A stretch of DNA of 55,227 nt from Rhodospirillaceae bacterium (GTDB lineage Bacteria; Pseudomonadota; Alphaproteobacteria; Rhodospirillales; JABJKH01): positions 1 through 55,227 of the forward strand of contig JABJKH010000028.1 in assembly GCA_018660465.1 (NCBI GenBank), written 5' to 3'. The translations under genes and the position numbers were made by a program. The notes under the pieces are model-generated. The model was not told where the DNA came from. It made no database searches and was given only the letters and a program-made list of their open reading frames with translations. Positions 8,115-17,109 of the stretch are shown here, in pieces. The first letter of the stretch is position 1. Each line of letters starts with the position of its first letter.

Positions 8115-10436
8115 ATGCGTTTAAAATTCTATCAGTTCTTTGGTGTTCTATTTATCGCTTTGATTCTAGCGGGTTCAGCTTCTGCTGCGGGCACAAGCTT
8201 GGCACCGACACCTAAAGCAGCAACTTCAGCGGCGGAAGAGGCTGGCGTTTCCGTTAAAGATCTTGAAGACCTTGCCGGAACGCTAAAAGACGAAGCCAAA
8301 CGCAAGGCATTATTGGCCAGAATTCAGGCCCTGATCGCGGTTCAAAAGGGGACCGAGAAACCAGCCGAAAAATCCAGCCCCGGTGCGGCCTTTATCGGCA
8401 TGTTGACCAATCATGTGGAAAAGATGACTGGCCAGTTGCTGTCTATGGCCGAGGCCCTGAGTGACTTACCGGAGCTAAAAAATTGGCTGATTGACCAAAT
8501 CACCAGCGAAAAGGCACGCGACCTTTGGATTGGTCTCTTGATAAAGGTCGGGATCGCGCTAGGTGTCGGCATTGGCGGTGAGTACCTCACGCGCTGGTTG
8601 CTAACTCGACCGCGCCGCGCAGTAGCATCCTGGAAAATAAAATCCTACCTGATGCGAATTCCCGCTCTTGGGGCCCGAACGCTGCTTGATATTATTCCTA
8701 TCGCCGTATTTGCGGCGATGGCTTATGCAACATTGCCGCTGACCGAACCTGACCCGAAGGTCAATGTGGTGGCGCTGATTATCATAAATGCCTATGCAAT
8801 TGCACGAGTCATCATGGCCCTGGTTCGTATGGTGCTGGTGCCCTCCAATGAGACTCTTCGATTGCTTCCACTGGGCGGGGAGACGGCCAACTATCTGTTC
8901 ATCTGGGCGCGGCGGCTGGTCTACACCACGGTCTATGGCTACTTCTTTGCTGAGGCGTCTTTGTTGCTGGGCCTTCCACCGGCAGGGCATACCGGCCTCC
9001 TGCGACTCTTGGGTTTGTTGATCGCCGGCATGGTGATCGTCCTCATCAATCAAAATCGAACGGATGTCGCCAAATTGATCCGCGGCAAACCAAAAGACGA
9101 TGAGCAACTCGCGCAAATTCGGAACCTTCGCACGCGTCTCGCCAAGTCTTGGCACGTGCTTGCGAGCCTGTATGTCGCTGTGGTTTTTGGTGTTTGGGCG
9201 TTTGGTGTTCTGGGTGGATTTCAGTTCCTGCTTAAGGCAACCATCATCACTGGCGTTATTCTATTCGCGGCCCGGTATGCGGGCATCGGCATCCGCAAGG
9301 GTGTTGAAAAAGGTTTCGCCGTTAGTGATGAGGTCAAGGAACGTTTCCCCACATTAGAGGCCCGTGCCAACCGGTATGTCCCGATGCTGCACACGACTCT
9401 TCGGTGGATTCTTTATGCCGCCGTTACGCTATTTTTGTTGCAAACGTGGGGTGTCGATATCTTAGGATTACTCAAAACCCCTGCTGGGAAGAGCGTTTCA
9501 AATGCGGCAATCAGCATTTTCACCACGTTGGTCCTAGCTCTGGTATTCTGGGAATTGCTCAGTTCCGCCTTCGAACGCTATCTGGGTGAGACCGACCGTA
9601 ATGGGGAATTAGTGGAACGAAGCGCGCGGGTTCGAACGCTCCTGCCCCTCCTTCGAAATGTAATTCTCGTGCTGTTGGTCACCACCGTTATTCTGACAGT
9701 CCTCTCCGAAGTCGGCGTTAACATCGCACCTCTGTTGGCCGGTGCTGGTGTAATTGGTCTGGCCATTGGTTTTGGCGCCCAGACTTTGGTGAAAGATATT
9801 ATTACGGGTGCCTTTATTTTGTTCGAGAACACCATTGCGGTTGGCGATGTCGTTGCCCTGGGCAGTCACACGGGACGGGTCGAGAAAATAACCATTCGAT
9901 CAATCCAACTTCGGGATTTTTCCGGCAACGTCCATACCATCCCCTTTAGTTCCGTCGAAACGGTAACCAACAAAACCAAGGATTACTCATTCGCCGTATT
10001 TGAGGTTGGTGTGGGTTATAGCGAAAACACCGACGAGGTTACAGCAGTCCTCCAGGGCATTGGTGCGGAAATGCAAGAAGACCCGGAATTGAGCCCGCTT
10101 ATTTTAGAGCCGCTTGAAGTCGTCGGTGTGGACCAGTTTGGAGATTCTGCGGTTGTCATTAAGGCACGTCTGATGACACAGCCGCTCAAACAATGGGCTT
10201 TAGGACGCGAATTTAACCGCCGCATGAAAATTAAATTCGATGAGCTTGGAATCGAGATTCCTTACCCGCACACAACATTGTTCTTCGGAGAAGATAAATC
10301 AGGCAATGCCCCAGCGGCTCGCTTTGAAGCTGTAACAAAATCACGTGCCACAAATTCGCCAAAAGGTTCTCAGGCAAAAACTGGCAAGTCCACCCCCATC
10401 GTTGAACAAACGACAACTGACGACGATGGTGATTAG
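8115..10436 (+). CDS. Large MscS-family mechanosensitive ion channel
   Basis: A 773-residue membrane protein. A signal peptide (RLKFYQFFGVLFIALILAG, cut near ASA) is followed by a periplasmic helical domain to about residue 130, then many membrane helices. The MscS pore and beta domain lie in the last third: AGVIGLAIGFGAQTLVKDII is the pore-lining TM3 and GDVVALGSHTGRVEKITIRS the beta domain that follows. The C-terminal 50 residues are low-complexity and charged. MscS channels open on membrane stretch to release solutes during osmotic down-shock. The length puts it with the YbdG/YnaI/MscM-like extended members. I prefer the ATG at 8115 over a TTG at 8097 because it begins the signal peptide. 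The VOC gene follows after 12 bases and is probably co-transcribed. Confidence 0.93.
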   Translation: MRLKFYQFFGVLFIALILAGSASAAGTSLAPTPKAATSAAEEAGVSVKDLEDLAGTLKDEAKRKALLARIQALIAVQKGTEKPAEKSSPGAAFIGMLTNHVEKMTGQLLSMAEALSDLPELKNWLIDQITSEKARDLWIGLLIKVGIALGVGIGGEYLTRWLLTRPRRAVASWKIKSYLMRIPALGARTLLDIIPIAVFAAMAYATLPLTEPDPKVNVVALIIINAYAIARVIMALVRMVLVPSNETLRLLPLGGETANYLFIWARRLVYTTVYGYFFAEASLLLGLPPAGHTGLLRLLGLLIAGMVIVLINQNRTDVAKLIRGKPKDDEQLAQIRNLRTRLAKSWHVLASLYVAVVFGVWAFGVLGGFQFLLKATIITGVILFAARYAGIGIRKGVEKGFAVSDEVKERFPTLEARANRYVPMLHTTLRWILYAAVTLFLLQTWGVDILGLLKTPAGKSVSNAAISIFTTLVLALVFWELLSSAFERYLGETDRNGELVERSARVRTLLPLLRNVILVLLVTTVILTVLSEVGVNIAPLLAGAGVIGLAIGFGAQTLVKDIITGAFILFENTIAVGDVVALGSHTGRVEKITIRSIQLRDFSGNVHTIPFSSVETVTNKTKDYSFAVFEVGVGYSENTDEVTAVLQGIGAEMQEDPELSPLILEPLEVVGVDQFGDSAVVIKARLMTQPLKQWALGREFNRRMKIKFDELGIEIPYPHTTLFFGEDKSGNAPAARFEAVTKSRATNSPKGSQAKTGKSTPIVEQTTTDDDGD

Positions 10437-10448
10437 GGAGAAAGCGTT

Positions 10449-10835
10449 ATGTCCATCACCCTCAGCCATCTGGATCATTTTGTCTTAACCGTCCCTGATA
10501 TCGATCGGACCTGCGACTTTTATGTAAAAGTTCTAGGCATGGAGCGGATGGAATTTGGCGCGGGCCGCACAGCACTAAAGTTTGGCCAGCAAAAAATAAA
10601 CCTGCACCCGACGGATAAAATCCTCGACCCGCACGTCAAACACGCGCTGCCGGGGTCAGAAGATTTATGTTTTATCACGGAAACACCCATAGCCGACGTG
10701 CTGGAACACTTAAAGGCTTGTGGGGTGAGCCCACACTTGGGGCCGGTTGAGCGCAGTGGCTCACAAGGGCCGATCATGTCGGTTTATTTTTATGACCCGG
10801 ATGAAAACCAAATCGAAGTTTCCAATCAGTTATAG
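10449..10835 (+). CDS. VOC (glyoxalase/dioxygenase superfamily) protein
   Basis: A 128-residue protein with the two beta-alpha-beta-beta-beta modules of the vicinal oxygen chelate fold. Likely metal ligands are the His in HLDHFVLTVPDI near the start, the His in KINLHPTDK, and the Glu in DENQIEVSNQL at the end. The arrangement is common in small VOC proteins often labelled as virulence or glyoxalase proteins, whose substrates are mostly unknown. AGGGAGAAAG lies just before the start. It sits 12 bases after the MscS-like gene, and its end overlaps the convergent recX gene by 10 bases. Confidence 0.88.
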   Translation: MSITLSHLDHFVLTVPDIDRTCDFYVKVLGMERMEFGAGRTALKFGQQKINLHPTDKILDPHVKHALPGSEDLCFITETPIADVLEHLKACGVSPHLGPVERSGSQGPIMSVYFYDPDENQIEVSNQL

Positions 10836-11398
10836 TCTTCTAGTTCATCGGTAGTTTCTGTTTCCACCACCTGTTTGGCGATGTCGTAGCTAAAACCTGC
10901 ACGGGCCAAGGCAGCTAAATCTTTTTCATAAAATTCTTTGCGGGCCTCTTCGTCACGGTAGGGTCCCAGTCTGCGCTTTCGAGCCAATACAGCAGCCGCG
11001 GCAAATTCCACATTTTCAAAATCAACCTCAAGTGTTCTTAAGGCGGCATCGATATCTTCCTCGCCCAAGCCTTTTTGAAATAACTTCATACGAATGGCGC
11101 GACGAGAATTCCCTCGCCGGTGCAGGCTGGCCGCTTGCGCTTCGGCGAACGCAGCGTCGTTTAAAAGACCCAATTCTTCCAGCCGGGCCACCACACCATC
11201 CAGCAATTCGGCCCCTTCCTCCACCGACGTGCCGTGATGGCTGGACGAGCGCCGAACCCGACGCATGAGAACTGATTTCAAATTGGCGGACGAAGAGGCA
11301 TAGCGCTGCAGGTAATAAAGCGCGGAGTTCTTCAGATACTTCTCCGTTATCTTTTTTGGTGCCCGCTGTTTGCGCGGTTTTTCCGATGTCTCGTCCAT
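10826..11398 (-). CDS. recX: RecX, regulatory protein of RecA
   Basis: A 190-residue basic helical protein. It has RecX-type three-helix modules, recognisable from KNSALYYLQRYASSSANLKSVL, then DGVVARLEELGLLNDAAFAEA with the typical GLLnDaaFA motif, then RRGNSRRAIRMKLFQKGLGEEDIDAAL. RecX binds RecA filaments and limits their extension during recombination and the SOS response. The start at 11398 (MDETSEK) is chosen because the longer frame to 11470 would overlap the divergent ABC permease gene and lacks homology. It is not next to recA here, which is common in alphaproteobacteria. Confidence 0.9.
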   Translation of the reverse strand: MDETSEKPRKQRAPKKITEKYLKNSALYYLQRYASSSANLKSVLMRRVRRSSSHHGTSVEEGAELLDGVVARLEELGLLNDAAFAEAQAASLHRRGNSRRAIRMKLFQKGLGEEDIDAALRTLEVDFENVEFAAAAVLARKRRLGPYRDEEARKEFYEKDLAALARAGFSYDIAKQVVETETTDELEDYN

Positions 11399-11447
11399 GC
11401 CGACCACTCTATAGTACGTGTCTAATGCCCAACAGCTGGATAATGAT

Positions 11448-12227
11448 ATGCACACCATCGGCGCCGTCAACTGGATCGGACTTTTAACTCTCTATATGCG
11501 CGAGGTCCGTCGTTTTTTTAAGGTCTACATGCAGACCCTGATTGCCCCCATCGGCACGACCCTGCTGTTCCTGGCGATCTTCTCTTTGGCACTGGGGCGG
11601 GCAACGCAGATCGTCGGCGGTGTACCGTTCATGGAATTCCTGGCCCCAGGGTTGGTCATCATGGCGATTGCTCAAAACGCATTTGCGAATACATCTTCGT
11701 CTCTCATGATCGCCAAAATGAACGGCTGTATCATCGATACATTAATGCCACCGTTAACAGCGCATGAACTGACGTTTTCAATTGCAATCGGGGGGGCGAC
11801 GCGGGGGCTCATGGTCGGGCTGCTTTGTGGATTGGCAATGATCCCGTTCGTTTCCTTAGAAATTCATAATCCCTGGTTTATAATTTATCATGCTGTAGGC
11901 GCTGCGGTTATGCTGTCGCTGATCGGTATCATAGGCGGCATCTGGGCAGAAAAGTTCGACCACATCGCATCGGTGACAAACTTTATCGTCACCCCGCTGT
12001 CGTTCTTATCGGGTACGTTTTATTCCATTGAGCGATTGCCGGAATCGATCCAAATCGCGTCTTTCGTTAATCCGTTCTTTTATATGATCGACGGATTCCG
12101 CTACGGTTTTATTGGCCATGCAGATGGTTCCCTAACCATCGGAATTTTCGTGACCTTAGGCGTGAATATTGCACTTTGGATGTGGTGCCACTGGATGTTT
12201 AAATCTGGATATAACTTGAAGTCATAA
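11448..12227 (+). CDS. ABC-2 type transporter permease
   Basis: A 259-residue membrane protein with six predicted helices and the ABC-2 membrane signature: TLYMREVRRFFKVYMQTLIAP, then FMEFLAPGLVIMAIAQNAF, and LSFLSGTFYSIERLPESIQ near the C-terminal helices. Such permeases pair with a separate ATPase to export polysaccharides, drugs or lipids. No ABC ATPase is adjacent, which is unusual; the partner must be elsewhere. I prefer the ATG at 11448, just after GGAT, over a GTG at 11418, because homologues begin near MHTIGAVNW. The gene is divergent from recX and is followed by a terminator. Confidence 0.87.
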   Translation: MHTIGAVNWIGLLTLYMREVRRFFKVYMQTLIAPIGTTLLFLAIFSLALGRATQIVGGVPFMEFLAPGLVIMAIAQNAFANTSSSLMIAKMNGCIIDTLMPPLTAHELTFSIAIGGATRGLMVGLLCGLAMIPFVSLEIHNPWFIIYHAVGAAVMLSLIGIIGGIWAEKFDHIASVTNFIVTPLSFLSGTFYSIERLPESIQIASFVNPFFYMIDGFRYGFIGHADGSLTIGIFVTLGVNIALWMWCHWMFKSGYNLKS

Positions 12228-12281
12228 CGCCTTAGCATTGACAGTATAGGGTCAGATGCACATAATCCCCCGCTTTCCCAG

Positions 12282-12315
12282 ACGGGCCGGTTAATAACCG
12301 GCCCGTTGAGTTTTT
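12282..12315 (+). terminator. Rho-independent terminator after the ABC-2 permease
   Basis: A perfect 11-base stem ACGGGCCGGTT (12282-12292) and AACCGGCCCGT (12296-12306) with loop AAT is followed by TGAG and five T (12311-12315). It lies 55 bases after the permease stop and 27 bases before argD. The strong stem suggests termination. Because it sits in the argD leader, a role in attenuation cannot be excluded. Confidence 0.8.
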
Positions 12316-12341
12316 AAAGCCTGTTATTAAAGGAAAGCACC

Positions 12342-13508
12342 ATGAACTCGTCTGTAATGAATACCTACGGTCGCTATGACCTTTCTTTCGCCAGTGGCGA
12401 AGGCGCCTATATCGTGGCGACAGACGGGCGACGCTTTCTAGACTTTGGATCAGGCATCGCGGTCACCTCCCTTGGCCATTGCCACCCGCACTTGGTAAAG
12501 ACCCTACAAGACCAAGCAGCCACCCTGTGGCACTGTTCCAACCTCTATAGCATTCCGAATCAAGATCGCCTCGCCCAACGGCTGGTGGAAAATTCGTTCG
12601 CTGATAGAGTCTTCTTTGCCAACTCAGGTGCGGAAGCGGTTGAGGCCGGCTTAAAAATGGTCCGGAAGTATCACGACGACAATGGAAACCCGGAAAAGTA
12701 CCGGGTGATTTCCTGCGAAAACAGTTTCCACGGTCGGACCATGGCGACAATTTCCGCTGGTGGGCAAGAGAAACATTTGATGGGCTTTAGCCCAATTGTC
12801 GAGGGCTTTGATCACGTTCGCTTTGGTAACCTGAACGAAATGCGGGCTGCAGTTACGAAAGAAACAGCCGCCATCTTGGTGGAACCCGTGCAAGGTGAGG
12901 GTGGAATTTATCCAGCCCCAGAGAACTACCTCAAATCGCTTCGGGAAATTGCCGATGAATTCGGCCTGCTATTGTTCTTCGACGAAGTGCAAACAGGTAT
13001 CGGTCGGACTGGCAAGCTGTTCGCTCACGAATGGGCGGGTGTGACGCCTGACATCATGTCGCTCGCCAAAGGTCTTGGGGGCGGATTTCCGATTGGTGCA
13101 TGTCTTGCGACGGAAAAGGCGGCGGCTCTGACACCGGGAAGCCATGGTTCCACGTTCGGCGGCAATCCGTTGGCAACAGCTGCTGGCAATGCCGTGTTGG
13201 ATATCATTTTGGAAGACGGATTCCTGGATAACGTGAATCAGTCCACAGAAAAACTGATGGGCCGGGTTAATGAAATCGCGGCGAAGCATCCGAAGATTAT
13301 TGAATCCGTTCGCGGCGCAGGCCTGTTGATCGGCATGAAATGCGTTGTGCCTAATTCTGATTTGATCGGCAAGCTGCACGACCTTGGCATGCTTACCGTC
13401 CCAGCGGGCGATAATATTGCACGGTTGATCCCGCCGTTGATCATCGGTGACAAAGAAATTGAAGAGGCAGCAGGCATGATTGAGAAGGCCTGCGAGGAGC
13501 TTGAATGA
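12342..13508 (+). CDS. argD: Acetylornithine aminotransferase
   Basis: A 388-residue class III PLP aminotransferase, normal length for ArgD. It converts N-acetylglutamate semialdehyde and glutamate to N-acetylornithine and 2-oxoglutarate in arginine synthesis, and can also serve lysine synthesis. Seen motifs are [18 protein letters not shown] near the start, [16 protein letters not shown], the PLP-binding Asp in [15 protein letters not shown], and the Schiff-base Lys243 in [23 protein letters not shown] lies before the ATG. Its last four bases (ATGA) overlap the argF start, so the two are translationally coupled. The pairing with argF is typical of alphaproteobacteria and supports ArgD over other class III enzymes. 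Confidence 0.95.
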   Translation: MNSSVMNTYGRYDLSFASGEGAYIVATDGRRFLDFGSGIAVTSLGHCHPHLVKTLQDQAATLWHCSNLYSIPNQDRLAQRLVENSFADRVFFANSGAEAVEAGLKMVRKYHDDNGNPEKYRVISCENSFHGRTMATISAGGQEKHLMGFSPIVEGFDHVRFGNLNEMRAAVTKETAAILVEPVQGEGGIYPAPENYLKSLREIADEFGLLLFFDEVQTGIGRTGKLFAHEWAGVTPDIMSLAKGLGGGFPIGACLATEKAAALTPGSHGSTFGGNPLATAAGNAVLDIILEDGFLDNVNQSTEKLMGRVNEIAAKHPKIIESVRGAGLLIGMKCVVPNSDLIGKLHDLGMLTVPAGDNIARLIPPLIIGDKEIEEAAGMIEKACEELE

Positions 13509-14413
13509 GTACGCTTCGCCATTTCCTAGATATTGATCAATTTGACGGGGCGACCCTCCGGCACATTTTGGACACGGCTGCCAAGTTTAAAAGCGGCAAC
13601 GGTGCAGCGAAGCCGCTTGCCGACAAAACGCTGATCAGCATCTTCGAAAAACCTTCAACGCGAACACGAGTGTCCTTTCAAGTCGGCATGCAGCAATTCG
13701 GCGGCAACGTCGTTGTCTTGAGCCAAAATGATTCTCAGCTCGGCCGGGGTGAGACTATTGCTGACACCGCGCGGGTGCTGTCACGTTATGGTGACATCAT
13801 GACCATTCGCACGGATGATCCGCAAAAGCTGACCGACCTGGCAGAATACGCGACCGTCCCCGTGATCAATGCACTGACCGACGACAGTCACCCCTGTCAG
13901 ATTATGGCCGACATCATGACGTTTGAAGAACACCGAGGCTCCATCGCGGGCAAAACCGTGGCGTGGGTCGGTGACGGCAATAACATGGTGACATCTTGGG
14001 TGCATGCAGCCGTCAGATTCGGCTTTACCCTGCGTCTTGCTTGCCCTGAGGAATTGAGCCCAAGCGCAGACCTGCTCACCTGGGCAAAAAGTGAAGGTGG
14101 CAACGTCACGCTCGGGACAAGCGTGAATGCTGCGGTGGACGGTGCTCATCTGGTGACGACGGATACCTGGGTCTCCATGGGCGATAAAGACGCCGACGTC
14201 CGCAACAAATTACTGGCCCCGTATCAGGTCAACGAAGCCTTGATGGATACGGCTGCCGACGATGCGCTGTTCATGCACTGCCTGCCTGCGCACCGGAACG
14301 AAGAAGTGACGGATGCGGTTTTGGACGGGCCTCTGTCTGTTGTCTGGGACGAAGCAGAAAATAGACTCCACGCACAGAAGGGCATTATTGCCTGGTGTAT
14401 GCATGTGGATTAG
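13505..14413 (+). CDS. argF: Ornithine carbamoyltransferase
   Basis: A 302-residue cytoplasmic enzyme that makes citrulline from ornithine and carbamoyl phosphate. It shows all family signatures: [15 protein letters not shown], the carbamoyl-phosphate loop; [11 protein letters not shown]; the DTWVSMGD segment that replaces the classical SMG loop region for ornithine; and [11 protein letters not shown] with the catalytic cysteine. Length and order match the anabolic enzyme. It overlaps argD by ATGA and ends ten bases before the convergent C45 gene. Confidence 0.97.
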   Translation: MSTLRHFLDIDQFDGATLRHILDTAAKFKSGNGAAKPLADKTLISIFEKPSTRTRVSFQVGMQQFGGNVVVLSQNDSQLGRGETIADTARVLSRYGDIMTIRTDDPQKLTDLAEYATVPVINALTDDSHPCQIMADIMTFEEHRGSIAGKTVAWVGDGNNMVTSWVHAAVRFGFTLRLACPEELSPSADLLTWAKSEGGNVTLGTSVNAAVDGAHLVTTDTWVSMGDKDADVRNKLLAPYQVNEALMDTAADDALFMHCLPAHRNEEVTDAVLDGPLSVVWDEAENRLHAQKGIIAWCMHVD

Positions 14414-14422
14414 GCGGGTCGA

Positions 14423-15547
14423 CTAAGCAACCGCCGAAATTTTCTCACCAAAGCCAAATTCTTGAAAAGGCGCTTCGCAAGGTGGCCCATCGGTGACCGC
14501 CATTGTCCGGCGTTCCAAATCAATAATAACAGCGGAATTCGTCATTGTTCGGCGGGCTTCTGGCTGACGTTCGTCGGGGTGACGGCAGAGCGCGTGCGGA
14601 TAACCGAAGTGATCTTTTAGGGCCTCAGCGATTTTCTCAGCATCCAGCACGCCGTTATGCTTTTCAAGCAAGCGGCGCAATCTTGCAGCGCGATACAGCG
14701 TGCTCGGCGATATGCGTTCCATCCCAGATTGGCCGTGGCCGTCATCCAGGAAATGGTTGGAATGAGTGATGATGCCGTTTACCGGGTACTGGTACGTCAC
14801 TGTGTCAGGGCTACTTTCCATATCGATAATTTCCCCATCCGCATGGCCGACGACGAAATTGGCCGAACAGGTGCGCTTTGTTTTGAGCACGGGCAGCAGC
14901 GCATGATCGTAGGTTTCAGCCTCCAATATTTGCCGACACCGAAGATGGAAGGGGGCAGCATAAGGATTTATGCCATCGTTACTGCTGACCAAACCATTTT
15001 CGACCAAGCCGATCCCGGCGCTGTTCACACCTTGCTTGCCGCCGACGATGCCGGCTTCGTTAAGGCTGATGATATCTGGGCCGTCACTTCGGGAAATTCG
15101 AAGGATCACCGTCCGTCCCTGCACACCCTCCAGCCAGTCCCAGTTCTGACCGATGATGGTGGCGCCGTCTGCAGTTGCTTCGGGCATCAAGCCAAAGGAT
15201 GTGCAGCCTTCTGGTTCGCGAAATGCACCTGAACTTCGGGCTTCATCCCCAAACAACGAAAACGCAATTTCATAGCGCGCGTTCAGCATACCGACGAGAT
15301 TTTCCGGCACGTCTGCGCCTGATGCAATGCCCCGCATTTCTTCTGCATAAGCTGGGTGGGATTCCTGAATAACCGGCAGCCATCTGCCCCCTTCCGCCAA
15401 AGCTTCGTCACGCGTCATGCCGTTGGATTTGAACATCGCCAAATAGGTTTCGGCATTTTCCAAAACTTCACCGGCTAAAGTGCGGCCGTGAATCAGGCCC
15501 CGTTCATAGGGGTCGTCCCCCACATCCAGCATTTTCAAGGGTGTCAT
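14423..15547 (-). CDS. C45 family autoproteolytic acyltransferase/peptidase
   Basis: A 374-residue Ntn-hydrolase of the acyl-CoA:6-aminopenicillanate acyltransferase family. The family is made as a precursor that cuts itself before a cysteine that then becomes the nucleophile. Here that residue is the Cys in REPEGCTSFGLM at about residue 115, followed by the usual GQNWDWLEG strand and SLNEAGIVGGKQGVNSAGIG. In bacteria, substrates are amides or peptides, mostly unknown. There is no signal peptide. It stands alone, convergent with argF and divergent from tcuA. Similarity to penicillin acyltransferase should not be taken as evidence for antibiotic synthesis. Confidence 0.85.
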   Translation of the reverse strand: MTPLKMLDVGDDPYERGLIHGRTLAGEVLENAETYLAMFKSNGMTRDEALAEGGRWLPVIQESHPAYAEEMRGIASGADVPENLVGMLNARYEIAFSLFGDEARSSGAFREPEGCTSFGLMPEATADGATIIGQNWDWLEGVQGRTVILRISRSDGPDIISLNEAGIVGGKQGVNSAGIGLVENGLVSSNDGINPYAAPFHLRCRQILEAETYDHALLPVLKTKRTCSANFVVGHADGEIIDMESSPDTVTYQYPVNGIITHSNHFLDDGHGQSGMERISPSTLYRAARLRRLLEKHNGVLDAEKIAEALKDHFGYPHALCRHPDERQPEARRTMTNSAVIIDLERRTMAVTDGPPCEAPFQEFGFGEKISAVA

Positions 15548-15708
15548 GGCGTCTTACGTCCTTTATTTATAAGCGAACATGGTGGCAGAAATTCGATGTG
15601 AGCTCAATCAAACCGAAAAAAATACCGCTTTTCCTTGCCAACATTAATTCTTCCCGCCTAGGGTTCTCATCGAAATTATAATTTTGTCCGAATAAATCGT
15701 ATCAAGAC

Positions 15709-17109
15709 ATGCCACAAGATATTCCAGAAAATACAGACGTCCTGGTCATAGGCGGCGGCAACGCGGGCCTTTGCGCTGCGATTACGGCGCGGGAAGGTGG
15801 CGCCGAAGTATTCTTGGCTGAGCACGCCCCGAAGAATATGCGCGGCGGAAACTCGCGCCATACGCGGAATTGTCGGGTTGCTCACGATGAAGCGAGTGGC
15901 TTCCTAACCGGCCCTTATACAGAGGAAGAATATTGGCAGGACCTGTTACGGGTAACCGGTGGTGAAACAAACGAACAGCTTTCCCGCTTCCTGTTGAACC
16001 GATCTCAAGACTTGCCCGCCTGGATGGAAGACCACGGTGTAACTTTCCAGAAGGCGCTTGGTGGAACGCTTTCCCTGTCTCATTCCAACGCCTTTTTCAT
16101 GGGCGGCGGCAAGGCGCTGGTCAATGCGTTTTATGCGACTGCCGAACGTTTAGGCGTCGGCACGTCTTATAATACTGAAGTTATCGATCTGGATTTTACG
16201 GACGGGACCTTCACGTCGGCAACCCTGATTGTGGATGGCCAGGAAAAGAAAATTAATGCCAAGGCTGTCGTCGTGGCAGCGGGTGGATTTCAAGCCGACC
16301 TTGATTGGCTCAAGGAATATTGGGGTCCGCCTGCCGATAACTTCATTGTCCGGGGAACCGGATTCAATAAAGGTAAATTGTTGAGAGTCCTGTTGGATGC
16401 CGGGGCAAGGCCGGTGAGTGATCCAACCCAAGGCCACTGCGTCGCCATCGATGCACGTTCCCCCAAATACGACGGTGGCATTGTCACCCGCTTGGATTGT
16501 GTCGCCTTCGGGATTGTCGTTGATAAGAACTGCGACCGCTTTTATGACGAAGGCGAAGATTTCTGGCCCAAGCGGTATGCGATCTGGGGTCGTCTTGTCG
16601 CCAAACAGCCCGATCAAATCGGCTATTCGATTATTGATTCAAAATCGATTGATTTGTTCATGCCGTCTGTGTTCCCGCCGGTTACCGGCGATACGATTGA
16701 AGAATTGGCAGAAAATTTGGAAATTGATCCGGCGGCCCTCAGAAAAACTGTTGATACCTATAATGCAGCCGTTAAGCCCGGCGATTTCGATACCACTGTT
16801 TTGGATGGCTGCGCGACCGAAGGCCTGAGTCCCAACAAAACCAACTGGGCACGCCCCATCGACAAGCCGCCGTTCTATGGCTACCCGCTTCGGCCCGGGA
16901 TCACATTTACGTATCTTGGCGTCACGGTGAATGAACGTGCTCAGGTGATTTGGGAAAAACAGGGTGCTGCGGACAATGTCTTTGCCGCCGGTGAAGTCAT
17001 GGCAGGAAATATTTTGGGCCAAGGTTACTTAGGTGGCCTCGGCATGACCATTGGTGCCGTATTCGGACAAATTGCAGGACGGGAAGCAGCGACCTATGCC
17101 AAGCGTTGA
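15709..17109 (+). CDS. tcuA: FAD-dependent tricarballylate dehydrogenase (TcuA-like)
   Basis: A 466-residue flavoprotein of the fumarate reductase/succinate dehydrogenase family. Residues 10-30 hold the FAD-binding TDVLVIGGGNAGLCAAITA. NMRGGNSRHTRNCRVAHD follows, and the C-terminus has NVFAAGEVMAGNILGQGYLGGLGM, which closes the FAD site. In Salmonella, TcuA oxidises tricarballylate to cis-aconitate and TcuB reoxidises its flavin. The identification rests on this style plus the overlapping TcuB-like gene. Aspartate oxidase or a different ketosteroid or dicarboxylate dehydrogenase of the family is less likely with that partner. The start has a weak ribosome site. No tcuC transporter or tcuR regulator is adjacent. 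Confidence 0.85.
   Translation: MPQDIPENTDVLVIGGGNAGLCAAITAREGGAEVFLAEHAPKNMRGGNSRHTRNCRVAHDEASGFLTGPYTEEEYWQDLLRVTGGETNEQLSRFLLNRSQDLPAWMEDHGVTFQKALGGTLSLSHSNAFFMGGGKALVNAFYATAERLGVGTSYNTEVIDLDFTDGTFTSATLIVDGQEKKINAKAVVVAAGGFQADLDWLKEYWGPPADNFIVRGTGFNKGKLLRVLLDAGARPVSDPTQGHCVAIDARSPKYDGGIVTRLDCVAFGIVVDKNCDRFYDEGEDFWPKRYAIWGRLVAKQPDQIGYSIIDSKSIDLFMPSVFPPVTGDTIEELAENLEIDPAALRKTVDTYNAAVKPGDFDTTVLDGCATEGLSPNKTNWARPIDKPPFYGYPLRPGITFTYLGVTVNERAQVIWEKQGAADNVFAAGEVMAGNILGQGYLGGLGMTIGAVFGQIAGREAATYAKR

Noticed and set aside
8601-9155. 184-codon leftward frame inside the MscS-like gene
   Set aside because: It is rich in His, Gln and Arg, as expected for the antisense of membrane helices, and has no motif.
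14657-15232. 191-codon rightward frame opposite the C45 acyltransferase gene
   Set aside because: It is fully embedded in the C45 gene, which carries the catalytic motif; the frame has no recognisable motif.
14423-15547. Penicillin biosynthesis enzyme
   Set aside because: The C45 family is broad, and no other beta-lactam genes are present. Only the family-level call is justified.
17051-17095. Longer N-terminus for the TcuB-like protein
   Set aside because: The extra 15 residues lie inside the TcuA frame, and the family begins at MPSVEIL with the ATG at 17096.
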